In this document: positions 1 to 8,214 of the stretch, one piece after another
Layout: each line of letters begins with the position of its first letter
Position numbering within the stretch: position 1 is the stretch's first letter
Source of the DNA: Paenibacillus sp. NEAU-GSW1
GTDB taxonomy: Bacteria > Bacillota > Bacilli > Paenibacillales > Paenibacillaceae
Direction of reading: 5' to 3'
Assembly (NCBI RefSeq): GCF_009737085.1
Contig: NZ_WOVL01000005.1
Span: 124,001 to 188,000 of the forward strand
Length of the DNA: 64,000 bases
Notes under the pieces: generated by a model
Told to the model about the DNA's origin: nothing
Database searches by the model: none
The model's input: only the letters and a program-made list of their open reading frames with translations
Translations under genes and position numbers: made by a program

Positions 1-1023
1 AACCTGGCATTGATTCCACGGTTTCAGGAAGAAGGCTGGTCCGTCGATTACATAGGTTCGGAGGCGGGCATCGAGCGGCAGTTGATCGCACCGCTTAGAA
101 ATGTGAAATATTACGGTATCGCAACAGGCAAGCTAAGACGGTACCTGGATTGGCAAAATGTAAAGGACCCTTTCAAAGTCATTAAAGGCGCGTTTCAAGC
201 GTATCGGATCATTAAGAAAGAGAAGCCGGACGTGCTTTTCTCCAAAGGCGGCTTCGTCTCGGTGCCGGTCGTTCTGGGCGCTAAGTTGAATCGCGTGCCG
301 GTGCTCATACACGAATCCGATCTGACGCCGGGATTGGCGAATCGTATCGCGATTCCGATGGCGACGGGCGTTTGCACGACGTTTGCGGAGACGGAACAGC
401 ACTTGCCTTCGGGCAAAGCCCGTTATGTCGGCGCTGTAATCCGCGAGCAGCTTAAACGCGGCGATGCTGCGAAAGGTCGCGCTTATTGCGGCTTTAACGC
501 CATGAAGCCTGTGCTGCTTATTATGGGTGGAAGTCTTGGCGCGCGTAAAATCAACCAAGCGGTGAGAGCGTCACTCAGCCGTCTTACCGAGCGTTTTCAA
601 ATTGTGCATCTGTGCGGCAAAGGCCAAGTGGAGCCTGGGTTGGATTCGCCGAACTACAAGCAGTACGAGTATATTAATGAAGAGCTTCCGGATGTGCTGG
701 CAATGGCGGACGTCGTCATTTCCCGGGCGGGCTCGAACTCGATTTTTGAATTTTTATATTTGCGCAAGCCGATGCTGCTCATTCCGCTGACGAAGGAGCA
801 GAGCCGAGGCGACCAAATTTTGAATGCACGCTCGTTTCAAAATTCCGGCTATAGCGATGTTCTGTATGAAGAGCAGATGACGCCGGAAACGCTGGCGAGC
901 AGTGTTGAAGCTTTGTATGCAAGCCGCGGCATCTACATTGACCGGATGCAGCTGGACGAGCGCAAGGACACGCTCGAAATTTTGTTTAAACTGATTAAAG
1001 ACACGGCAAAGACGCGTAAATAA
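1..1023 (+). CDS. murG: MurG-type UDP-GlcNAc:undecaprenyl-PP-MurNAc-pentapeptide GlcNAc transferase, 5'-truncated
   Basis: The reading frame is open from base 1, so the N-terminus lies outside the window; 340 residues remain of a family usually about 355-370 long. MurG is a GT28 glycosyltransferase at the inner membrane face that adds GlcNAc to lipid I to make lipid II. Visible signatures are the acceptor-domain stretch [13 protein letters not shown], the glycine-rich turn [12 protein letters not shown] and the UDP-GlcNAc-binding motif [11 protein letters not shown], followed by [17 protein letters not shown]. No cell-wall/division cluster follows, so this may be the second MurG-like copy that Bacillales often carry. 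Identity of the family is secure; which copy it is remains open. Confidence 0.93.
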   Translation, partial: NLALIPRFQEEGWSVDYIGSEAGIERQLIAPLRNVKYYGIATGKLRRYLDWQNVKDPFKVIKGAFQAYRIIKKEKPDVLFSKGGFVSVPVVLGAKLNRVPVLIHESDLTPGLANRIAIPMATGVCTTFAETEQHLPSGKARYVGAVIREQLKRGDAAKGRAYCGFNAMKPVLLIMGGSLGARKINQAVRASLSRLTERFQIVHLCGKGQVEPGLDSPNYKQYEYINEELPDVLAMADVVISRAGSNSIFEFLYLRKPMLLIPLTKEQSRGDQILNARSFQNSGYSDVLYEEQMTPETLASSVEALYASRGIYIDRMQLDERKDTLEILFKLIKDTAKTRK

Positions 1024-1143
1024 AAGGGATGCACGCCTAGCTTCGGCGAATCTTACACAGAGAGAAGCTCTCTACATCAGATGAAGATGGAACTGGATCA
1101 ACGCGGCAGCGCAGGGACAGGCATCGCTTTTTAGCTGGAAAAT

Positions 1144-1197
1144 AAGACCGATTCAACCTCAAGCAAATTATTGCTTGAGGTTGGAGCGGTCTTTTTC
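1144..1197 (+). terminator. Rho-independent terminator after murG
   Basis: A long imperfect hairpin has its left arm at 1144-1166 and right arm at 1171-1193 around a 4-nt loop, followed by a T run. It ends murG transcription. Confidence 0.85.
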
Positions 1198-1204
1198 GTA
1201 TAAT
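1175..1204 (+). promoter_or_regulatory. Candidate sigma-A promoter of thrC
   Basis: TTGAGG (1175-1180) is followed after 18 bp by a perfect TATAAT (1199-1204), about 50 bp before the thrC start. The -35 lies inside the right arm of the murG terminator, so promoter and terminator overlap. The -10 is strong and the -35 only fair. Confidence 0.5.
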
Positions 1205-1256
1205 GGGGGGAAACATGGCAGGGCGTTTGCGTCAAATTGCAGGAGGGAATCGGAAA

Positions 1257-2654
1257 ATGGAATATATCAGTACCCGAGGCAATGTCGGGAAAATCGGATT
1301 TATCGACGCTTTTTTGATGGGCTTGGCGGATGACGGAGGCTTGCTCGTACCTAACGAGATTCCGGCCGTATCGGCTGAAAAGCTGAAACAATGGCAAAAC
1401 CTCAGCTATCAAGAGCTGGTTCTGGAAATTTTCTCGCTCTACACGAATGACGAAATTCCGCAAGAGGATCTGAAACAGCTCGTGAACGACAGCTATGCGA
1501 CGTTCCGCGATCCGCAGGTAACGCCTGTTCGCAAGCTGAAGGACGGACTGTTCCTGCTCGAGCTGTTCCACGGGCCGACTTTTGCGTTTAAGGATATTGC
1601 TCTGCAATTTATGGGCCAGCTTTACACGTATGTGTCCAAGAAGCTGAACAAAAAAATTCATATCCTCGGCGCTACGTCCGGCGATACCGGCGCTTCGGCG
1701 ATCCAAGGCGTACGCGGCAAAGAGGGCATTAAAATTTGTATTCTGCATCCGAACGGCAAGGTCAGCAAGGTGCAAGAGCTGCAAATGACAACCGTTCAAG
1801 ACGAGAATGTGCTTAACCTTTCGGTTGAAGGCAACTTCGACGATTGCCAGCGCATCATCAAAGATCTGTTCGCGGATCTCGACTTCAAATCGAATAATCA
1901 CCTTTGCGCAATTAACTCCATTAACTTTGTCCGCATTATGGCGCAAACCGTGTATTACTTCTACTCGTATTTCCAAGTTGTGAAGGAAACGGGCGTAGAG
2001 CAGCCGCTGAACTTCAGCGTGCCGACAGGCAACTTTGGCGATATTTTTGCCGGTTACTTGGCGAAGCGGATGGGCTTGCCGGTGAATAAGCTCATTCTGG
2101 CTACAAACGAAAACAACATTTTGGAGCGCTTCATTCACGAGGGCGTGTACAAGCCGGGCGATTTCCGCACGACTTACAGCCCGTCGATGGATATCCAAGT
2201 GGCGAGCAACTTCGAGCGCTATTTGTACTATGTGCTTGGCGAAGATGCGGCGCAAATTCGCGAGCTGATGGACAGCTTCAAGCGCAATGGCGAGATCGTC
2301 ATCGGCGGCGAAGCGCTTGCCCTCGTACAAGCGGAGTTTGCCGCTCATGGCGTGCAAGGACAAGAGTGTCTCGATACGATTACGAAATATAAGGCGGAGA
2401 CCGGCTACCTGCTTGACCCGCATTCGGCATGCGGCGTTTCGGCTACCGAAGTACGCAGCGGCCAAGGCGAAGTAACGGTATCGCTGGCAACGGCGCATCC
2501 TGCGAAGTTTAACGAAGCAATCGAGCTTTGCGGCATTGAGCAGGAGTTCCCGGAGCAAATCGCATCGCTCTTCAACAAACCGCAGCGTCAAACGATGGTG
2601 GATGGTTCGCAAGAAGAGATCGTTCGCGAGCTCGTTAAATTTTATAACGCCTAA
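1257..2654 (+). CDS. thrC: Threonine synthase
   Basis: PLP enzyme converting O-phospho-L-homoserine to L-threonine in the cytosol. It is 465 residues, typical of the long E. coli/yeast-type threonine synthase. The N-terminal domain has YISTRGN and DGGLLVP. The PLP lysine lies in GPTFAFKDIALQFMG near residue 100, the phosphate cup in GATSGDTGASAI, and PTGNFGDIFAGY follows. The ATG at 1257 is chosen because AGGAGGG lies just upstream; an in-frame ATG at 1203 lacks such a site. It stands alone, not next to hom or thrB, with terminators on both sides. Confidence 0.96.
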   Translation: MEYISTRGNVGKIGFIDAFLMGLADDGGLLVPNEIPAVSAEKLKQWQNLSYQELVLEIFSLYTNDEIPQEDLKQLVNDSYATFRDPQVTPVRKLKDGLFLLELFHGPTFAFKDIALQFMGQLYTYVSKKLNKKIHILGATSGDTGASAIQGVRGKEGIKICILHPNGKVSKVQELQMTTVQDENVLNLSVEGNFDDCQRIIKDLFADLDFKSNNHLCAINSINFVRIMAQTVYYFYSYFQVVKETGVEQPLNFSVPTGNFGDIFAGYLAKRMGLPVNKLILATNENNILERFIHEGVYKPGDFRTTYSPSMDIQVASNFERYLYYVLGEDAAQIRELMDSFKRNGEIVIGGEALALVQAEFAAHGVQGQECLDTITKYKAETGYLLDPHSACGVSATEVRSGQGEVTVSLATAHPAKFNEAIELCGIEQEFPEQIASLFNKPQRQTMVDGSQEEIVRELVKFYNA

Positions 2655-2666
2655 TGATTGAGGTTG

Positions 2667-2708
2667 AAGCTTTCGTTCCGCAGTTTGCGGGGCGAAAGCT
2701 TTTTTTTC
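2667..2708 (+). terminator. Terminator after thrC
   Basis: AAGCTTTCG (2667-2675) pairs with CGAAAGCTT (2693-2701), followed by a run of T. Confidence 0.88.
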
Positions 2709-2856
2709 GCTTCTGGTCGGAGATTGCGTCAGCGTATGGCGGTGCGATTGCGGTTGCGAGCGCGTCGCGTTGCGGCCGCGGCAGGCGAATGATAGGATTA
2801 CGATTAAACAGCAAGCAGGAATGTTGGGATTCGATCAAGGTGACAGAGGAGCTGGC

Positions 2857-3606
2857 ATGATGAAATTTAGCGATAAAGTGGTTGTGATTACGGGGGCTGG
2901 CCAAGGCATTGGCCGCGCTTTGGCGTTGTCATATGCCGAGCATGGAGCGGCAGTCGTTGCTGTCGATCGGAACGCGGAGACGGTACAACAGACCGTTAAC
3001 GGCATTAAGGAGGCGGGAGGTAACGCTTCAGCGCATCCTCTAGATTTAACTAAGCCGGAAGAGATTGAAGCCTTATTCGCCGAAATTCGCGAGCGTTATG
3101 GCAGGACGGATGTGCTGATCAATAATGCGGGTTTATCGGTATGGAAATCGCCATACGATATTACGCTCGATGAATGGGACTATGTGCTGAATACGAATTT
3201 GCGAGGAACATTTCTGTGCGCGAGGGAAGCGGCGAAAATAATGCGAGAGCACGGAGGCGGCGCGATCGTCAACCTGTCTTCGACTCGCGCACTGATGTCC
3301 GAGCCGAATTCGGAGGCGTATGCGGCATCTAAGGGCGGTATTGTGGCTTTAACGCACGCATTGGCGGTTTCTTTTGCCGAAGATCGCATTCGCGTTAATG
3401 CCATTAGCCCAGGCTGGATCGAGAACGGCGATTACAGCGCGCTTCGGGAGGAAGACCACACCCAGCATCCGTCAAGACGCGTAGGGCGACCGGATGACAT
3501 TGTCCGCACGTGCTTTTATTTGACCGAGCCGGGCAATGATTTTGTTAACGGCATTAACCTCGTCGTTGACGGCGGCATGACGCACAAGATGATTTACGCG
3601 GAGTAG
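2857..3606 (+). CDS. SDR-family NAD(P)-dependent oxidoreductase
   Basis: Classical short-chain dehydrogenase of 249 residues. It shows the nucleotide-binding motif TGAGQGIGRA near the N-terminus, the structural NNAG motif, the catalytic serine in NLSSTR, and catalytic Tyr/Lys in YAASKGG, with ISPGW and VDGGM near the C-terminus. The ATG at 2857 follows GAGGAG at a normal distance; longer in-frame starts would add a non-conserved tail. The substrate cannot be told from sequence. It is monocistronic, with a hairpin terminator after it. Confidence 0.93.
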   Translation: MMKFSDKVVVITGAGQGIGRALALSYAEHGAAVVAVDRNAETVQQTVNGIKEAGGNASAHPLDLTKPEEIEALFAEIRERYGRTDVLINNAGLSVWKSPYDITLDEWDYVLNTNLRGTFLCAREAAKIMREHGGGAIVNLSSTRALMSEPNSEAYAASKGGIVALTHALAVSFAEDRIRVNAISPGWIENGDYSALREEDHTQHPSRRVGRPDDIVRTCFYLTEPGNDFVNGINLVVDGGMTHKMIYAE

Positions 3607-3607
3607 A

Positions 3608-3667
3608 GCGGCTGCGCTGTGCACCGATTCTGCCGGACTTTGGACGATGCAGCCGCATTTTTTTTTG
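3608..3667 (+). terminator. Terminator after the SDR gene
   Basis: GCGGCTGC (3608-3615) pairs with GCAGCCGC (3649-3656), followed by a long T run. Confidence 0.85.
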
Positions 3668-3766
3668 CGTAAAATGATATATTTCGCCGCTTCCGTCCGT
3701 CTTATATAGACTAGGCGCTTACTCTATGAAGAATAAGCGGAGATGAACGGAAGGCGGCGATTTCTC

Positions 3767-4009
3767 ATGCGCAGTAACGGCAGGTTGGAGAAGCTGAGAG
3801 AAATTGAAATTATCGTATACCGGCTATGTTACGGCCTGCTGCAATCCGAATCGCTGGCGCATGAAGCGGCTAAGGAGCTGTTGATGCGCTTATTTCGCGA
3901 TGGACGCAATGTGAATTTTACAGGAGCCGCTTATGCGGAGCACGATGCAAAGCTGCTGCGGAGAGAAGCAGCGTCCGTATGCAGCAATTATTTAAGCCGC
4001 GCGCAGTAA
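3767..4009 (+). CDS. Small hypothetical protein, possibly sigma-like helical
   Basis: 80-residue predicted protein with no recognised domain. It is mostly amphipathic helix (LEKLREIEIIVYRLCYGLLQSESLAHEAAKELLMRLF), a pattern faintly like region 2 of sigma factors, but too weak to assign. GGAAGGCGG lies about 8-9 bases before the ATG at 3767; an in-frame ATG at 3743 has its GGAG abutting the start codon and is less likely. It stands alone between two terminator-like regions. The coding call rests on the good RBS and an open frame of sensible composition. Confidence 0.5.
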   Translation: MRSNGRLEKLREIEIIVYRLCYGLLQSESLAHEAAKELLMRLFRDGRNVNFTGAAYAEHDAKLLRREAASVCSNYLSRAQ

Positions 4010-4061
4010 GGGAGGCGCGACACGGTTGGTGAATGGGCGTCTCGCTGAGCGAGCACCGTTG

Positions 4062-4086
4062 TTATTAGGCACAAATGCGCCTAATA
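4062..4086. terminator. Inverted repeat between convergent genes
   Basis: TTATTAGGC (4062-4070) pairs with GCCTAATAA (4078-4086). It sits just after the 3' end of the minus-strand luciferase-like gene and could end transcription, but no T run follows on either strand. Confidence 0.4.
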
Positions 4087-4094
4087 AGCCCATC

Positions 4095-5108
4095 CTACAA
4101 GCGGCGAGGAAGCTCGAACGCTTCCGCAAGCAGGCGGTACGATTTCAGGCGCGCTTCGAAATTGTGAATGGAGCTCATTACAAGCACCTCGTCCGAATGG
4201 TATTGCTCCGCCAGCCGAATAATGCCCTCTTTCACTTTATCAGGGGTGCCGATAATTCGACGTTCTCTCGCGCGGTTAATCCGGTACATGTCGTTTTCGG
4301 TATACGGGTAGTCGAGCGCGGTCTGAACGGACGGGAAGCCGTGCTGATCGACGCCGTTCTCAAGCAACAGGAAAAACAGATCCGTGCTAAGCGCAAGCTG
4401 ATTAGCTTCTTCCTCAGTGTCGGCGCAAATCGCCAGCGCGGCAACCATCGAACGCGGACGGTCATTGGCGAGCGACGGCTGAAAATGCTGCTGATAATGG
4501 TTCATCGCCGTCTCGCCGCCAGGCGTTCCGAAAAATTGCGCGAAAGCAAAGGCTGTGCCAAGCTGTGCCGCGATGCGCGCGCTTTCAAAGCTGGAGCCGA
4601 GCAGCCACACTTCCGGCGGCTCCTCGATAGCCGGGGCGGCATGCAGGCTCGCGAAATGATGACCCTCCGGCAGCTTGCCGTTCAAATAGCCGACGAAGTC
4701 CATAATTTGCTGTGGATACTTGTTGATGTCGACGAACTTATTTTCTTGAAGCGCGCGAGTGGCCAGCGGCATTCCGCCCGGCGCTCGGCCAAAGCCGGCG
4801 TCGATTCGTCCGGGATGGAGCGCCTCCAGCAGCTTGAAGTTTTCCGCAACTTTATAAGCGCTGTAATGGGGCAGCATCACGCCGCCGGAGCCGACGCGGA
4901 TTCGTTTCGTGGCCGCCGCCAAATGCGCGATCAAAATTTCGGGGCTGGAGAACGAGAGCATTTTGCCGGCGTGATGCTCGGATATCCAATAGCGGCTGTA
5001 GCCGAGCGATTCCGCTTCCTGCGCGAGACGGGTCGTATCGGCAAGCGCATCCGTCGCTTGCTGGCCTTCATTAATATGTGACTGGTCCAAAATGCCCAGC
5101 TTGATCAT
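4095..5108 (-). CDS. LLM-class flavin-dependent oxidoreductase (luciferase-like, MsnO8 type)
   Basis: 337-residue bacterial-luciferase-fold protein of the single-subunit 'luciferase family oxidoreductase group 1' type. It begins IKLGILDQSHI and carries YWISEHHAGK near residue 40, VGSGGVMLPHYSAYKVAE, and GRIDAGFGRAPGG; the C-terminal half has WLLGSSFESARIAAQLG and IIGTPDKVKEGI. Such enzymes use FMNH2, but the substrate is unknown. Minus strand, monocistronic, RBS GGAGGGTG before the ATG. Family assignment is firm; physiological role is not. Confidence 0.92.
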   Translation of the reverse strand: MIKLGILDQSHINEGQQATDALADTTRLAQEAESLGYSRYWISEHHAGKMLSFSSPEILIAHLAAATKRIRVGSGGVMLPHYSAYKVAENFKLLEALHPGRIDAGFGRAPGGMPLATRALQENKFVDINKYPQQIMDFVGYLNGKLPEGHHFASLHAAPAIEEPPEVWLLGSSFESARIAAQLGTAFAFAQFFGTPGGETAMNHYQQHFQPSLANDRPRSMVAALAICADTEEEANQLALSTDLFFLLLENGVDQHGFPSVQTALDYPYTENDMYRINRARERRIIGTPDKVKEGIIRLAEQYHSDEVLVMSSIHNFEARLKSYRLLAEAFELPRRL

Positions 5109-5244
5109 GTCTGCACCCTCCAGTAACTGTATTCATAGCAAAACGGATAAACTGTTATGTTTTTTGTTACACTTTATAGTATACACGAGTTTATGCATAA
5201 AAAACTATAATTGCCTTAGAAATGGGACAAAATCGGCGTAAATA

Positions 5245-5273
5245 TTGACTTGAGCGGCTATTAAGGGTATTAT
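5245..5273 (+). promoter_or_regulatory. Strong candidate sigma-A promoter
   Basis: TTGACT (5245-5250), a 17-bp spacer and TATTAT (5268-5273) lie about 40 bp before the small cysteine-containing ORF that starts at 5312. Confidence 0.7.
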
Positions 5274-5311
5274 TACACAATCGTGAATCTTGAACAGTAA
5301 GGGTGAAAATC

Positions 5312-5590
5312 TTGAATTCGAAACTGCAAATTAAGAACGTAACCTTGGCGGACAAAGACCTTAAATCCGGATTGTTTCAGTACATTATGACTCTTGGCGA
5401 CGGTTCCCGCGCGCGCTTGTTCTACAGCAGCAAGCCGGAATGGAAGCTGACTGGCGTTACGCGTATGCTGAACGTGCCTTGCCCGCTTTGCCGGAAAGAT
5501 TATTACTGCGGCTGCTTCGAAAAAAATGCAGATCTGTTTGATCGTCAGATCAACGAACAAGACCTGATCCCTGCATCGCTGAGAAGCTAA
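5312..5590 (+). CDS. Small conserved-looking protein with CPLC/CGC cysteines
   Basis: 92-residue protein of unknown function. Its second half has four cysteines in CPLCRKDYYCGC, an arrangement suggestive of a metal site (inference only). The TTG at 5312 is preferred because AAGGGTG lies 6 bases upstream; the in-frame GTG at 5303 leaves no room for a ribosome site. It has its own sigma-A-like promoter upstream and a strong terminator downstream, so it is almost certainly an expressed single gene. Confidence 0.7.
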   Translation: MNSKLQIKNVTLADKDLKSGLFQYIMTLGDGSRARLFYSSKPEWKLTGVTRMLNVPCPLCRKDYYCGCFEKNADLFDRQINEQDLIPASLRS

Positions 5591-5619
5591 GCTGGCTGAC
5601 AGTCATCGCCATACCTATC

Positions 5620-5661
5620 AGAAACGGCTCCGTCCCGAGAGGACGAAGCCGTTTCTTTTTT
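5620..5661 (+). terminator. Terminator after the small cysteine protein gene
   Basis: A 15-bp stem (5621-5635 with 5641-5655, one mismatch) with a 5-nt loop is followed by TTTTTT. Confidence 0.9.
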
Positions 5662-5686
5662 ATGCGCAAGAGCAAAGAGCAATAGT

Positions 5687-6949
5687 TTACGATTGCGATT
5701 GCGCCTCAGGTTCGTATTTTTTTAGCACAATGACGGCATTATGCCCGCCAAAGCCAAACGAGTTGGACAGTCCGATCTGCAAGTTCGCTTCCCGCGCTTG
5801 ATGAGGAACATAATCGAGATCGCATTCGGGATCGGCCTGATCCAGGTTAATCGTTGGCGGGATGATGTTATCCTGAAGCGTCTTTACGAGGGCTACTGCC
5901 TCTAAAGCGCTGGCCGCGCCGAGCAAATGGCCGGTAATGGATTTGTTCGCCGTTACAGGAATATTGCGGGCGTGCTCGCCGAACAGCTTTTTGATCGCTG
6001 CCGTTTCCGAAAGGTCGCCGACCTCGGTGCTTGTCGCATGTGCGCTTATGACATCGACATCCTCCGGCGTGATGCCCGCATCTGCCAGAGCCAGCCGCAT
6101 TGCGTTATAGGCGCCGATCCCTTCCGGATGGGTAGCGACGATGTGATACGCATCCGAGGTTGCGCCATAGCCGATGACCTCGGCGTAAATGTCGGCGCCT
6201 CTGGACAGCGCATGGGAGAGCGATTCGAGCACCAGCATCGCAGCCCCTTCCGACATGACAAAGCCGTCTCTTGCTGTATCGAACGGCCGGCTTGCGCGGG
6301 TTGGATCGTCATTGCGGCACGATAGCGCTGTGGCGTTGCCAAAGCTCGCAAGCGCAATGTCCGTCACAGCTGCTTCTGTTCCGCCGGCAATGACGGCATC
6401 GGCTCCGCCTAAGCGAATAAGCCTTGCCGCTTCGCCGATAGAAGTATTGCCAATCGAGCAGGCGGTGACCGGAGAAAGCGTAGGGCCTGTTGCGCCGTAT
6501 TTAATGCTGATCATCGCTGCTGCCATATTCGTTATCATCATCGGGACTAGCGTCGGACTGACTTTTTCCGGACCGCGCCCTTGAAGGGTGACCGACTGGT
6601 CCAGCAGCGTCTGCAAACCTCCAACGCCCGAGCCGACGTACACGCCCAGCCGTTCGCGATTCAATGGCGACTCGGGGCGGCCTAAGCCCGAATCCTCCCA
6701 CGCCTGATCTGCGGCGGCCAATGCAAATTGGCAAAACCTGTCCATTCTGCGAGCTTCCTTCTTGCCAAAAAGCGCATCTGCATCGAAATTGCGTATTTGT
6801 CCCGCGATTTGCGACTTATGCCGGGAGGCATCAAACGAGTCGATTGCCGAAATGCCGGATTCACCGCGTTTCAAACCTTCCCAAAACTGTTCCACCGAAT
6901 GGCCAAGCGGGGAGACGACTCCCATGCCTGTAATAACGACTCTTTCCAT
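5687..6949 (-). CDS. fabF: Beta-ketoacyl-ACP synthase II
   Basis: 420-residue thiolase-fold condensing enzyme that elongates acyl-ACP with malonyl-ACP in type II fatty acid synthesis. The start VVITGMGVVSPLG is typical. The catalytic Cys lies in VTACSIGNTSIGEA, and the two His in SAHATSTEVGD and NKSITGHLLGAASALEA; the C-terminus has NSFGFGGHNAV. The sequence around the active-site Cys (SIGNTS) departs from the usual ATGTNA/H. The gene is also not in a fab operon, so it is probably a second FabF paralogue. It faces the MmyB-type regulator across a 200-bp divergent region. Confidence 0.93.
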   Translation of the reverse strand: MERVVITGMGVVSPLGHSVEQFWEGLKRGESGISAIDSFDASRHKSQIAGQIRNFDADALFGKKEARRMDRFCQFALAAADQAWEDSGLGRPESPLNRERLGVYVGSGVGGLQTLLDQSVTLQGRGPEKVSPTLVPMMITNMAAAMISIKYGATGPTLSPVTACSIGNTSIGEAARLIRLGGADAVIAGGTEAAVTDIALASFGNATALSCRNDDPTRASRPFDTARDGFVMSEGAAMLVLESLSHALSRGADIYAEVIGYGATSDAYHIVATHPEGIGAYNAMRLALADAGITPEDVDVISAHATSTEVGDLSETAAIKKLFGEHARNIPVTANKSITGHLLGAASALEAVALVKTLQDNIIPPTINLDQADPECDLDYVPHQAREANLQIGLSNSFGFGGHNAVIVLKKYEPEAQSQS

Positions 6950-7072
6950 ATCGAATATAACCCTCCTTGATATGCTGATCTTTGTTGGAGCGCAAAGCCG
7001 CTCCTAATCCGGATGGTGTTAGCGATTTCCAATTGATGTGTTAGTTGCTATATTGTCACGAATAATATCCTA

Positions 7073-7101
7073 TTACAAGTTGTAGTTTATAATAGTATAA
7101 T
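7073..7101 (+). promoter_or_regulatory. Candidate sigma-A promoter of the MmyB-type regulator
   Basis: TTACAA (7073-7078), a 17-bp spacer and TATAAT (7096-7101); a second TATAAT occurs at 7088-7093. It lies in the divergent region between fabF and the regulator. Confidence 0.55.
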
Positions 7102-7152
7102 GACTACCATGATAATGGCGCAGCAACGCCGCAATGAAAGAGGTGAGTTGAA

Positions 7153-7992
7153 ATGCAGCAGCAAACGCGACTGCAGGCGTTGTCCGCTTTTTTAAAAACG
7201 CAGCGCTCGAAAATAGTTCCTGAATCCGTCGGTTTGCCATCGGGAGCACGTAGGCGGACGCCGGGCTTGCGCAGGGAAGAGGTAGCCCAACTTGCGGGCG
7301 TCAGCACGACTTGGTATACGTGGCTGGAGCAGGGGAGAGATATTCGCGTGTCGGCCTCGGTGCTGGATGCCATCGCAAACGCGCTTCAGCTGAGCATCGA
7401 CGAACGCAAATATTTGTTCGCGCTGGCGCTGGAATCCGGCGCTCAAGTGTCGGCAATCGCAGAGGCGCATCCGGAGATTAGTCCGCCCTTGCAGCGGATT
7501 TTACAGGAGCTGCGCAATTGCCCGACGATTATAACCGATCGAAGGCATGATATCGTCGGCTGGAATGAGGCTGCAGCTCATGTCTTTCTGGATTTTGAAC
7601 GGATTCCCGCCGAGGAGCGAAACATGCTTCGTTTGCTGTTTACGAGAAAAGAGCTTCAGCGTCTGGCGGTAAACTGGGAGCATTTCACGAGCGGATTTCT
7701 GGCCATATTTCGCACCTATTACGGACAATATGTCGAGGATGAATGGTACGATCGTTTTATCGGCGAGATGAAGGCAGCACATCCCGAATTCGAACGGCTG
7801 TGGCGCCAAAGCGAAGTGAAAACCGCGCCTGAAGTGCTTATCGAATTCCGCCATTCAAAGGCAGGGAAAATGCTGTTCCATCTGACCTCGTTTCAAGTGC
7901 AGGGAGGCACGGATCTGAGATGCAGCATCTACACGCCGGCGCCTGAATCGTCGACAGAATTTAAACTAAAGCAATTAATGGACAGAGAATAG
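7153..7992 (+). CDS. XRE-family regulator with MmyB-like ligand-binding domain
   Basis: 279-residue transcriptional regulator. Residues about 5-75 form a helix-turn-helix (RRTPGLRREEVAQLAGVSTTWYTWLEQGR). The remainder matches the MmyB-type PAS-like domain (TDRRHDIVGWNEAA ... LLRLLFTRKELQRLAVNWE ... FRHSKAGKMLFHLTSFQV). Members often control a neighbouring oxidoreductase gene. Here the natural partners are the divergent fabF or the SDR remnant just downstream. RBS AGAGGTGA precedes the ATG. The ligand is unknown. Confidence 0.9.
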   Translation: MQQQTRLQALSAFLKTQRSKIVPESVGLPSGARRRTPGLRREEVAQLAGVSTTWYTWLEQGRDIRVSASVLDAIANALQLSIDERKYLFALALESGAQVSAIAEAHPEISPPLQRILQELRNCPTIITDRRHDIVGWNEAAAHVFLDFERIPAEERNMLRLLFTRKELQRLAVNWEHFTSGFLAIFRTYYGQYVEDEWYDRFIGEMKAAHPEFERLWRQSEVKTAPEVLIEFRHSKAGKMLFHLTSFQVQGGTDLRCSIYTPAPESSTEFKLKQLMDRE

Positions 7993-8078
7993 AGCAGACC
8001 GGCGCTATCCGAGTATTTCATTGTCAAGTTGGACAAATTTGACATGTTAATAATGCTCAGGAGGCGAAGACCACTTAA

Positions 8079-8210
<132 letters not shown>

Positions 8211-8214
8211 ACCT

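Noticed and set aside
1030..1143. Threonine T-box or other riboswitch upstream of thrC
   Set aside because: A few bases look loosely like a T-box core, but no antiterminator/terminator exclusivity or Stem I is visible, and the following hairpin is a simple murG terminator.
1131..2612. 493-codon open frame on the minus strand opposite thrC
   Set aside because: It mirrors the thrC reading frame, has Arg/Leu/Ala-rich shadow composition, no RBS and no recognisable domain.
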